Assembly (NCBI GenBank): GCA_036280295.1
Contig: DASURA010000208.1
Span: forward strand, 1-13,976
Direction of reading: 5' to 3'
Source of the DNA: AWTP1-13 sp036280295
GTDB taxonomy: Bacteria > Pseudomonadota > Alphaproteobacteria > Rhizobiales > Hyphomicrobiaceae
DNA: 13,976 bases
Each line of letters starts with the position of its first letter. The first letter of the stretch is position 1. Below the pieces are notes generated by a model. That model worked only from the letters and a program-made list of their open reading frames with translations, was not told where the DNA came from and did no database searches. This document shows, piece by piece, positions 1 through 6,520 of the stretch. Both the position numbers and the translations under genes were made by a program.

Positions 1-564
1 ATCGCCGCCGGCAACGTCGACCAGGTGGTCATCACGCATCTGCATTACGACCACGCCGGCACCCTGACGGCGTTCCCCAAGGCCCGCTTCCACCTGCAGG
101 CCGCCGAGATGGCCTACGCCACCGGCCCCTGCATGGTGCACGCGCACCTGCGCCATCCGTTCACCGTCGATCATGTGTGCGAGATGGTGAAGAACGTCTT
201 TTCCGGCCGGGTGATCTTCCACGACGGCGACGCCCAGATCGCGCCGGGGGTGACGGTGCACAAGATCGGCGGCCACAGCCGCGGCCTGCAGTGCGTCCGC
301 GTCGCCACCGCAAACGGTCCGGTGGTGCTGGCGTCGGACGCCTCGCACTACTACGAGAATTTCGAGACCGGGAAGGTGTTTCCCATCACCGTCGACATCG
401 CCGACGTGCTCGCGGGCTACCAGAAGCTGCAGACACTCGCCGGCTCCCCGCGCTGCATCGTGCCCGGCCACGACCCATTGGTGCTCGCCCGCTACCCGGC
501 CCTCAACAGCGAGACGCGCGGCATCGTGCACCGCCTGGACGTGGCAAGGCTGGATGGAGTGTAG
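1..564 (+). CDS. N-acyl homoserine lactonase-like metallo-beta-lactamase fold hydrolase (3' part)
   Basis: The 5' end lies outside the window; the frame is open from base 1 and 187 codons are seen before the TAG stop. The Zn-binding signature HLHYDH is at residues 13-18 of the visible part. The later metal ligands are also recognisable: His in GGHSRG, Asp in LASDASHYYEN and His in VPGHDP. The order HxHxDH, H, D, H is that of the dinuclear-zinc metallo-beta-lactamase fold. The spacing and the SDASHYYEN segment resemble the AiiA/AttM group of lactonases, which open the lactone ring of acyl homoserine lactone quorum signals. Substrate cannot be read from sequence, so other lactones or esters remain possible. 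No signal peptide can be judged because the N-terminus is missing. The gene converges on the molybdenum hydroxylase gene, with a strong hairpin between the two stops. Fold confidence is high; substrate confidence is modest. Confidence 0.88.
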   Translation: MAAGNVDQVVITHLHYDHAGTLTAFPKARFHLQAAEMAYATGPCMVHAHLRHPFTVDHVCEMVKNVFSGRVIFHDGDAQIAPGVTVHKIGGHSRGLQCVRVATANGPVVLASDASHYYENFETGKVFPITVDIADVLAGYQKLQTLAGSPRCIVPGHDPLVLARYPALNSETRGIVHRLDVARLDGV

Positions 565-583
565 CGTGCCATAAGGCGAAAGC

Positions 584-619
584 TGCATTGCACCGTTTCG
601 GCCGTCTCGGTGCAATGCA
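584..619. terminator. Bidirectional hairpin between convergent genes
   Basis: A perfect 12-bp inverted repeat (TGCATTGCACCG and its complement) with a 12-nt loop sits 19 nt after the hydrolase stop and 6 nt beyond the stop of the opposing molybdopterin-subunit gene. Its position between two convergent stops suggests a shared terminator. There is no long T tract on either side; the minus-strand side has only a short TTT, so a strictly intrinsic mechanism is uncertain. Confidence 0.6.
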
Positions 620-625
620 CTCCGC

Positions 626-2974
626 TTATTGCACCCTGCGGGCGGCCTTCGCTGCCTCAATCGCCTGCCACACCTTGAACGGCGTGGCCGGCATGTCGAG
701 CTCTTTCACTCCGAGAGGACGCAGCGCGTCCATGACGGCGTTCATGATGGCCGGCGGTGAGCCGGTGCAGCCCGCCTCGCCGATGCCTTTCACGCCGATC
801 GGATTGGTCCTGGCCGGCACGTTGTGGAATGCGATCTGCAGCGGTGCCGACATGTCGCTGGCGCGCGGCATGGCGTAGTCCATGAAGCTGCCGGTGACGA
901 GCTGGCCGGAGTCCTTGTCGTAGATGACGTGCTCCATCAGCGCCTGGCCGACACCTTGCGCCAGCGCGCCGGTGATCTGCCCCTCCACGATCATCGGATT
1001 GATGACACGGCCGAGGTCGTCGATGCAGGTATAGCGCACCGGCGTCACCACGCCGGTTTCGGGGTCGATCTCCACCTCGCAGACGTGGCAGCCATTGGGG
1101 AAGTTGCCCGGCTCGCTGGCATAGGAGCCGTGGCCTTCGAGGCCGACGCCGAGGTCCATGGGCAGCCCGACGGGCGCGAAGAAGGCCTTGGCCACGTCCT
1201 GCAGCGGCACCGACTTGTTGGTGCCCTGCGCCTTGTAGAGGCCGTCGGCGAAGTCGATCGTCTCGGGTGTTGCCTCGAGGATGCGCGCGGCCATCTTGCG
1301 GCCCTTGGCGATCACGTCGTCGGCAGCCACCTTCAGGGCATTGCCGCCGTTCATGACGCTGCGGGAGGCATAGGTGCCGCGGCCGATCGAGACCTTGTCG
1401 GTGTCGCCCTGGACGTAGCGGATGGACTCGATCGGGATGCCGAGCCATTCGTGCACCATCTGCGCGAACGCCGTCTCGTGGCCCTGTCCGTGCGAGTGCG
1501 TGCCGGCGATGATGGCGACGTTGCCGTCGGAATCGAAGCGCAGGTCCATGCGCTCGTTGAAGATGCCGGCCTCCTCGATGAAATAGGCGAGCCCGCGCCC
1601 GCGCGCCTTGCCGGCCGCCTCCGACTCCGCCTTGCGGGCCGCGAAGCCCGCCCAGTCGGCCAGCTCCAGCGCCTTGGCCAGCGCCGCATCGAACTCGCCG
1701 GAATCGTACACGTAGTGGGTCTGCGTGTGGTAGGGCATCTGCTCCGGCTTGATGAAGTTGCGGCGCCGCAGCTCGACCGGGTCGATGCCGGTCTTGAGCG
1801 CCGCCGCGTCCATCAGCCGCTCGATCAGATAGGCGGCCTCGGGGCGGCCGGCGCCGCGGTAGGGCACCATTGGCGTGGTGTTGGTGAACACCACGTCGGC
1901 CACGGCGTGGATGGTGCCGATGTCATAGACGCCGGTGGAGAGGCGCAGGCCGAAGAACACGCTCGCCATCTGCGCACCGGCCGTATACGCGCCGAGCGAA
2001 TCCAGCGCGTGGCTGCGCAGCGCCAGGATCTTGCCGCCCTCGTCGAGCGCCAGCTCGGCACTGATCACCTGGTCGCGGCCGTGGGCGTCGCTCATCAGGG
2101 CTTCCGCGCGAGTCGAGACCCACCGGACCGGGGCGCCATCAAGCCGCTTGGAGGCCCACAGCACCAGCACGTCCTCGGGATAGCAGTCACCCTTCATGCC
2201 GAAGCCTCCGCCCACGTCCGGCGAGATCACGCGGAACTTCGAGACAGGCTCGTGGAACGTCTTCATCGCCAGCTTCTGGCGGATGCCGAATGGGTCCTGC
2301 GTGCTGGTGTGGAGGGTGTATCGTCCCGTCGCCGGCTCGTACTGGCCGTGCGCCGCGCGCGCCTCCATGGAGTTGGCCGACACGCGGTTGTTGACAAGCT
2401 TGATGGCGGCGACGTGCTTGGCGCCGTCGAATGCCGCCTTCACCGCCGCCTCGTCGCCGAAGCCGACACGGTAGGAGATGTTGCTCGGGCAATCGGCCCA
2501 CACCGCCGGTGCGCCCGGCTTGACGGCCTCCTCGAGCGTGACGACGGCGGGGAGCGTCTCGTAGTCGATCTCGACAAGATCGGCGGCGTCGCGCGCCTCA
2601 GCCTCGGTCTCGGCCACCACGAACGCCACGCGGTCTCCCACGCAACGCACCTCGTCGGCGACCAGCACCGGGCGGATGGTGCGGTAGCTCTTGACGGGAA
2701 TGCCGATGTCCTCGGGCATGGCGGCCGGCGCCAGGCCGCCGATCTGGTCGGCGATGGCATCGGCGCCCGTCAGCACCAGGAGCACGCCGGGGGCCGCTTC
2801 GGCCGCGCTCGTGTCCACCTTCCTGATCCTGGCGTGCGCCTGAGTGGAGTAGACGACGACGCCATAGGTCTGTCCGGGGAGGGAGATATCACCCACGTAA
2901 TTGCCCGCACCCTTGAGAAAGCGCACGTCCTCCACGCGCCGCACCGCCTGCCCGATCCCGAACTTTGCTACCAT
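626..2974 (-). CDS. Xanthine dehydrogenase-family molybdopterin-binding subunit (CoxL-like, form II)
   Basis: This is the large catalytic subunit of a molybdenum hydroxylase, 782 aa, close to the roughly 800 aa usual for CoxL proteins. Visible motifs are GGGFGMK (255-261), the loop PYRGAGRPE (371-379), the cofactor-binding segment GTHSHGQGHET (491-501) and GVKGIGEAG with the probable catalytic base Glu733. True form I CO dehydrogenases carry AYRCSFR in the active-site loop; AYRGAGR-type loops mark form II enzymes, which act on other, mostly unknown, substrates. The start was set at the ATG at 2974, preceded by AAAGGGGGAAAAC; the frame stays open further upstream but that extension lacks family sequence. 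No FAD (CoxM) or 2Fe-2S (CoxS) subunit gene adjoins it: a TIR gene diverges upstream and a hydrolase converges downstream. It must therefore pair with subunits encoded elsewhere or act differently. Cytoplasmic; no Tat signal. Confidence 0.92.
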   Translation of the reverse strand: MVAKFGIGQAVRRVEDVRFLKGAGNYVGDISLPGQTYGVVVYSTQAHARIRKVDTSAAEAAPGVLLVLTGADAIADQIGGLAPAAMPEDIGIPVKSYRTIRPVLVADEVRCVGDRVAFVVAETEAEARDAADLVEIDYETLPAVVTLEEAVKPGAPAVWADCPSNISYRVGFGDEAAVKAAFDGAKHVAAIKLVNNRVSANSMEARAAHGQYEPATGRYTLHTSTQDPFGIRQKLAMKTFHEPVSKFRVISPDVGGGFGMKGDCYPEDVLVLWASKRLDGAPVRWVSTRAEALMSDAHGRDQVISAELALDEGGKILALRSHALDSLGAYTAGAQMASVFFGLRLSTGVYDIGTIHAVADVVFTNTTPMVPYRGAGRPEAAYLIERLMDAAALKTGIDPVELRRRNFIKPEQMPYHTQTHYVYDSGEFDAALAKALELADWAGFAARKAESEAAGKARGRGLAYFIEEAGIFNERMDLRFDSDGNVAIIAGTHSHGQGHETAFAQMVHEWLGIPIESIRYVQGDTDKVSIGRGTYASRSVMNGGNALKVAADDVIAKGRKMAARILEATPETIDFADGLYKAQGTNKSVPLQDVAKAFFAPVGLPMDLGVGLEGHGSYASEPGNFPNGCHVCEVEIDPETGVVTPVRYTCIDDLGRVINPMIVEGQITGALAQGVGQALMEHVIYDKDSGQLVTGSFMDYAMPRASDMSAPLQIAFHNVPARTNPIGVKGIGEAGCTGSPPAIMNAVMDALRPLGVKELDMPATPFKVWQAIEAAKAARRVQ

Positions 2975-3099
2975 TGTTTTCCCCCTTTGTTGGCGGTGCT
3001 CGCAGCGACGTCCAGCGCCGGAGGGAACACTGCATCGTGCACAAGGGCAAGCCCGATGTTGGGGCTGGAATGGCCCCGGCGGTGCCGGCTCGCGCCGTT

Positions 3100-3144
3100 G
3101 CGCAATGTATGTAGGCCGGCACCACTTGGTGGCACAACATGCGC
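3100..3144. promoter_or_regulatory. Imperfect nested dyad in divergent intergenic region
   Basis: In the 277-bp region between the divergent molybdopterin-subunit and TIR genes, GCGCAATGT (3100-3108) is mirrored by ACATGCGC (3137-3144) with one extra base. Centred between them is the short perfect dyad CACCA-CT-TGGTG (3120-3131). A 2-nt centre suits a dimeric repressor site better than an RNA hairpin. No convincing -35/-10 pair was recognised in this region, so which gene it would control is unknown. In a GC-rich genome such a dyad can arise by chance. Confidence 0.22.
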
Positions 3145-3239
3145 CGCGGGTGACCCTGATCACGGCGGATGTGACGAATGGGCCTTGATGGGACCAAATT
3201 CCCCCATCATAGCTAAGCTTTAGCGTGAGTATGGCGTGC

Positions 3240-3245
3240 GAGGGG
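3240..3245 (+). promoter_or_regulatory. Shine-Dalgarno that decides the TIR gene start
   Basis: GAGGGG lies 6 nt before GTG 3252. The alternative starts GTG 3225 and ATG 3231 in the same frame are preceded by CTAAGCTTTAGC, which has no Shine-Dalgarno match. Starting at 3252 puts the first TIR beta strand (residues 4-9) right at the N-terminus, as is usual for these proteins. Confidence 0.6.
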
Positions 3246-3251
3246 TTTGGC

Positions 3252-4718
3252 GTGACAGAGATCTTTCTTGCCTACGACAGCGGCGACCGTGAACGCGTGC
3301 GCCCTGTCCGCGATGCGCTTAACGCGCGTGGCTTTGACGTGCTCTGGGAGCAGGAGGCGCCGGCCGACGTGGCGTGGGAGGCTTGGGTTCACAAGCGCCT
3401 CGCCCGGTGCAAATGCGTGGTCGTGCTGCGCTCGGCCGCCTCGGCCCACTCCAACCGGATGACCCACCTCGCCGCCGTCGCCAAGGAGCGAGGCAAGCTG
3501 ATCGTCGTGCGGCTGGAGCCACGCAGCACCTGGCAGGTGCAGACCGGCGTCGGCCTCGACGGTCTCGACCTCTCCAATTGGAACGGCAAGCACGATCATC
3601 CGGGATGGCAGGAGCTCTGCCGTCGCATCGAGGGCAAGCTGAAGGCCTCGTTGTGGGTGCAGCGGCTGATGCATGAATCGGAGTCCGACCGCACCGACTG
3701 GCGCGCCCGCTACGAGACCAGCGCCGGCCGCTGCAAGGCGCTCAACGACGAGCTGGCCCGTGAGCGGACGGAGCGCGGTCTCGCACAGGACAAGCTCGCG
3801 GGGCTGCAGGCGCAGCTCGACGCCGATGGCAAGGCCCGCATCCGTCTGGAGACGCGCATCATCGAGCTGGAGCAGGAAGCTGCCGAGGACAAGCGTTCCG
3901 AGGCGCTGGATGAGCTGCGGGAGGAACTGCGCCAGAAGGCGGCCGAGCTCGCCGAGGCGCAGGGGGCGCTCGAGAGCGAGCAGGCCGAGACAGCGTCTCT
4001 GCGGGCCGAGCTGGAAACGTCCAACAGCCTCCATGGCGAGCTCACGTCGCAGATTGCCAGCCACGAATCCATGCTGGCGGCGCGCGAGACGCACATCGCC
4101 GGGCTGGAGGCAGGCGTAACCGGGCGTGACAGCAAGATCGCGAGCCTGACGGCCGACCTTGCGCAGCGCGTTGCGGAGGTTGCCGGGCTTGGCGCAGCGA
4201 TCAAGCAGCGGGACGCCGCCATTGCCAGCCTGCAGGCCACCGTCAAGGCGCGCGACTCGGCCGTCGCCGGGCTGCAGGCGACCATCGGCCAGCGCGATGC
4301 CGCTGTCGCGGGACTGAAGGCGTCGCTCGCCGAGCGTGAGAGCGCCGTGGCAGGATTGAAGGCCACGCTCAAGGAGCGCGACTCTGCCGTCTCGCGGCTC
4401 GGGGCGTCGCTCGCCGAGCGCGACGCCACCGTGGCGGACCTGAAGGTTGCCGTTACGCAGCGCGACAAGTACATCGCCGACCTGGAGGTGGGGCTCTCGC
4501 AGCGTGACAGCTATATCGCCGACCTGGAGGCCAGTGTCTCGCAACGCGACACCTTCATCGTCGAGCTGCGTACCAGCATCGCCGATCGGAACGCCTACAT
4601 GACCGATCTGGAGGCCAGCATCGCCCAGCGCGATACCCACATCGCCGATCTGAAAGGGCAGCTTGCCGGGCTTCGCGAGCCGGTGCGCCGATCACGGACG
4701 ATTGCGCTTGGCGCGTAG
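3252..4718 (+). CDS. TIR-domain protein with long 14-residue-repeat coiled coil
   Basis: A 488-aa protein from GTG 3252. Residues 1 to about 130 form a TIR_2-type domain: the first strand IFLAYDS (4-10), a BB-loop region with WEQEAP (32-37) and DVAWEAW (39-45), the strand VVVL (56-59), the strand LIVV (83-86) and a C-terminal LDLSNWNG. TIR NADases have a catalytic Glu on the helix after the SxW motif. Here that stretch (67-78) reads SNRMTHLAAVAK with no acidic residue, so NAD cleavage is doubtful. Residues about 140-277 are a charged heptad-rich coiled coil. Residues 278-473 are fourteen uninterrupted 14-residue repeats with consensus RDxxIAxLxAxLxQ, followed by a 15-residue basic tail. No signal peptide or transmembrane segment is seen, so it is cytoplasmic. 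Bacterial TIR proteins act in immunity, signalling or as scaffolds; this one looks like an oligomeric scaffold (inference). It stands alone and converges on an envelope operon. Confidence 0.85.
   Translation: MTEIFLAYDSGDRERVRPVRDALNARGFDVLWEQEAPADVAWEAWVHKRLARCKCVVVLRSAASAHSNRMTHLAAVAKERGKLIVVRLEPRSTWQVQTGVGLDGLDLSNWNGKHDHPGWQELCRRIEGKLKASLWVQRLMHESESDRTDWRARYETSAGRCKALNDELARERTERGLAQDKLAGLQAQLDADGKARIRLETRIIELEQEAAEDKRSEALDELREELRQKAAELAEAQGALESEQAETASLRAELETSNSLHGELTSQIASHESMLAARETHIAGLEAGVTGRDSKIASLTADLAQRVAEVAGLGAAIKQRDAAIASLQATVKARDSAVAGLQATIGQRDAAVAGLKASLAERESAVAGLKATLKERDSAVSRLGASLAERDATVADLKVAVTQRDKYIADLEVGLSQRDSYIADLEASVSQRDTFIVELRTSIADRNAYMTDLEASIAQRDTHIADLKGQLAGLREPVRRSRTIALGA
4083..4670 (+). 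repeat. 14 tandem 42-bp units encoding a coiled-coil repeat
   Basis: Fourteen in-frame units of exactly 42 nt encode 14-residue repeats beginning RETH, RDSK, RVAE, RDAA, RDSA, RDAA, RESA, RDSA, RDAT, RDKY, RDSY, RDTF, RNAY and RDTH. Hydrophobic residues fall at unit positions 5, 8 and 12 (I/V, L, L/I/V), two heptads per unit. The fourth core position is occupied by the Arg that opens each unit. No unit is gained or lost by a partial step. DNA identity between units is moderate, so this is an old or selected repeat rather than a fresh slippage tract. Confidence 0.9.
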
Positions 4719-4756
4719 GCTGGGCCGACCCCGGCGAATGCCGGGGCACACCCAGC
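4719..4756. terminator. Two-tier hairpin after the TIR gene
   Basis: Immediately after the TIR stop, GCTGGG (4719-4724) pairs with CCCAGC (4751-4756). Inside it CCCCGGC (4729-4735) pairs with GCCGGGG (4740-4746) across a GAAT loop, with symmetric 4-nt internal loops. Both arms are perfect. The position between convergent genes suggests a terminator. The core palindrome also resembles the dispersed GC-rich intergenic palindromes of alphaproteobacteria, so it could be a repeat-family copy. No T run follows. Confidence 0.5.
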
Positions 4757-4765
4757 GCACTCAAA

Positions 4766-4803
4766 GCGCACAACCGTGAAAATGTGGTTGGGTCTGTGTG
4801 CGC
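4766..4803. terminator. Second hairpin between the convergent TIR and HHH genes
   Basis: GCGCACA (4766-4772) pairs with TGTGCGC (4797-4803), and within it CAACC (4771-4775) can pair with GGTTG (4786-4790) around an A-rich loop; the two stems share two bases, so they overlap slightly. It ends 16 nt before the stop of the minus-strand HHH gene and probably terminates that operon, or both transcripts together with the adjacent hairpin. Confidence 0.45.
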
Positions 4804-4819
4804 GTAACCCAGCCGACGC

Positions 4820-6313
4820 TCACTTCCTGTCCATGCGGCGGGAGAAGTCGGTGTCGCCGCCGGCACTCAGGATGCGTGCCTGCTCGACCCAGTTCTCGCG
4901 CTGGATCCGCCCCTTGAAGTCGAGCTGATGGCTGATGCGGTCGATGTCCTCGCTCGACCAGTTGGCGATGTCGTCGTAGGTCGCCACACCCAGCGCATTG
5001 AGCTTCTTCTCGATCAGTACGCCGATGCCGCGGATGCGCTTGAGGTCGTCTGCTTGTGTGCTCCGCGCGAGCTTGCGCCCGGCGACGCGGCGCGCCGCCT
5101 CGGGTCCGGGCTCGGTGGCGTCCTGGTACACCTCGGAGCGCACCGAGCGCAGGGAGCCGAGGTCGGTACGCCCTGCCGCCTTCGCCGCCTCATGCGCACG
5201 GATGGCATCAGGCAGCTTGATCGGCCGCGGTGGCGGGCCTGCCGGAGCTGGCGGTGTCGGCGCGCCGGCGGGACGATCAAACTCCAGCGAGAACCGGGTG
5301 TCGCCGCCCCGGCTCAGGATGTGCGCCTGCTCGATCCAGTTCTCGCGCGAGACGCGCCCGGCGAGCCCCAGCTTGCGGTCCACCAGTTCCACCTCGGCCG
5401 GCGACCATTGGGCGATGTGGGCGTAGCGCAGGGCGCCGAGCGCATTCAGCTTCTGCTCAAGCTCGGCGTCGATGCCGCTGATGCGCTGCAGCTTGTCGTG
5501 GGTCGGCACCTCAACGGGCCGGATGGGGACTGCGGACCCGCGCGCAAACGCGGCGCGCTCCGAGACCAACGGCGGACTGTCAGTTGGCGGTGCCGGTGCA
5601 GTGGCGGCTGAGTGCGGCGCCTCGGCCGGCGGCGCGATCACGACGGCGGCCACGCCGACGCGCGACATCGGCAACGGCAGCAGTGGCGCAGGGCCCGGCG
5701 CAGGCGGCAGCCCCGGCACGCCCTCGTCGGCTGTCGGGGAGGCGGTGCTTCCCTCACCGCGCGCCCGGCGCACCGAGAACAGCGTCTGGCCGCCCTTGGC
5801 CAGGATTTGCGCCTGCTCGATCCAGTTCTCCCGGGCCACGCGGCCCTTCTGGCCGAGTTCCTTGCCGATGCGCACGACATCGTCGCGCTGCCAAGCCGCG
5901 ATCTGCTCAAAGCCGGTGATGCCCAAGGCCTTGAGGCGCGCCTCAGTCGCGGCGTCGATGCCCTGGATGCTCTTGAGGTCCTGTGGTCCGGGCGGTGCGC
6001 TGACGACAGGCGTTGGTGCCGTGGGGACAGATGCCGCCGCTGGCACCACCAGGGTGGCCGTGGTGCCGCTCGCGGCGGCAGTCGCTGCAGCCGCAGCGGC
6101 CTGCACTCGGGCGACTGCGGCCGCAGCCTGCTCGTCACGGCGTACGGCCTCGGGTAGCGGATCGACGCGCCGCTCGGCGCTGGTGCCGCCCGCCGTCGCA
6201 GCGACAGGGCGCACGGCCGGGGACAGGCTGCGCCGGATGATGCAGGCAAGCGCCGCGCCCAGGAAGTAGGCTACCGCCATCAGCAGCAGCGTCTGTATCG
6301 ATAACGAAACCAT
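4820..6313 (-). CDS. Membrane-anchored protein with three helix-hairpin-helix modules
   Basis: A 497-aa protein from ATG 6313; the GTG one codon earlier is too close to the GGGGG Shine-Dalgarno. Residues about 5-27 are a transmembrane segment followed by two Arg, predicting the rest in the cytoplasm. An Ala/Pro-rich linker leads to three copies of one module of about 72 residues at roughly 112-182, 272-344 and 421-493. Each has DLKxIxGI, then an E/K-rich stretch, LxALG, IAxW, then GRVxRENWxEQAxIL and GG.T.FS. The LxxIxGI...KLxALG part is the HHH signature. As I recall, the whole module matches the C-terminal extension of NuoE and ribosomal protein L21 in alphaproteobacteria. HHH units commonly bind DNA non-specifically but can be protein contacts, so DNA binding is inference. 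It is the last gene of the operon, 34 nt after the microprotein. No nuclease active site was seen. Confidence 0.82.
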   Translation of the reverse strand: MVSLSIQTLLLMAVAYFLGAALACIIRRSLSPAVRPVAATAGGTSAERRVDPLPEAVRRDEQAAAAVARVQAAAAAATAAASGTTATLVVPAAASVPTAPTPVVSAPPGPQDLKSIQGIDAATEARLKALGITGFEQIAAWQRDDVVRIGKELGQKGRVARENWIEQAQILAKGGQTLFSVRRARGEGSTASPTADEGVPGLPPAPGPAPLLPLPMSRVGVAAVVIAPPAEAPHSAATAPAPPTDSPPLVSERAAFARGSAVPIRPVEVPTHDKLQRISGIDAELEQKLNALGALRYAHIAQWSPAEVELVDRKLGLAGRVSRENWIEQAHILSRGGDTRFSLEFDRPAGAPTPPAPAGPPPRPIKLPDAIRAHEAAKAAGRTDLGSLRSVRSEVYQDATEPGPEAARRVAGRKLARSTQADDLKRIRGIGVLIEKKLNALGVATYDDIANWSSEDIDRISHQLDFKGRIQRENWVEQARILSAGGDTDFSRRMDRK

Positions 6314-6347
6314 CACGTCCCCCAGCTTCGTCGTTCGCCGTCGGCCC

Positions 6348-6473
6348 TCAGGACGGGTCGCTTAGGGTGCGGCTGCACGACAACCAGCCGACCACGAAGC
6401 CGAACGCCAATGCGCCCAGCAGCCACCACATCAGCCTGAAGGCGAGGTAATCAATGCCGGCAAGATATTCCAT
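6348..6473 (-). CDS. 41-aa single-span membrane microprotein
   Basis: This small gene is read from the ATG at 6473 to the TGA at 6348-6350 and encodes 41 residues. The N-terminal dozen (MEYLAGIDYLAF) ends in Arg13. It is followed by about 18 hydrophobic residues rich in Leu, Ala, Gly, Phe and Trp (14-31), then a short polar tail with Cys33 and Arg35. A perfect AGGAGG lies 8 nt before the start. It sits 47 nt after the OmpA-protein stop and 34 nt before the HHH-protein start, all on one strand, which supports a translated operon member. I recognise no family. Its membrane span and position suggest a partner or assembly factor for the two larger envelope proteins (inference). The strong ribosome-binding site and single clean span argue against a chance reading frame. 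Confidence 0.72.
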   Translation of the reverse strand: MEYLAGIDYLAFRLMWWLLGALAFGFVVGWLSCSRTLSDPS

Positions 6474-6481
6474 GCGCTGAA

Positions 6482-6487
6482 CCTCCT
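6482..6487 (-). promoter_or_regulatory. Perfect AGGAGG ribosome-binding site of the microprotein
   Basis: On the minus strand AGGAGG is followed by TTCAGCGC and then ATG 6473, an 8-nt spacing. It is the best Shine-Dalgarno match in the operon and the main evidence that the 41-codon frame is translated. Confidence 0.7.
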
Positions 6488-6520
6488 ACGCGACCATGGT
6501 TCGTTTGCTGCGGGCGAGGC

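Noticed and set aside
626..2974. Classical CO dehydrogenase (coxL form I)
   Set aside because: The active-site loop is PYRGAGR, not the AYRCSFR of form I enzymes.
824..3223. Long plus-strand open frame of about 800 codons
   Set aside because: It is antisense to the molybdopterin-subunit gene, rich in Arg/His/Gly/Ala with no family motif, and has no ribosome-binding site. It is a by-product of high G+C codon bias.
3213..4640. Minus-strand open frame of 475 codons opposite the TIR gene
   Set aside because: Its apparent GDxxLQ-type repeats are only the antisense reading of the 42-bp coiled-coil units. The plus strand has the TIR fold, heptads and a Shine-Dalgarno.
3252..4718. Complete anti-phage TIR defence system (Thoeris or similar)
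   Set aside because: No partner such as a SIR2/SLOG-domain ThsA, an Argonaute or a nucleotide cyclase lies nearby, and the catalytic Glu appears to be missing.
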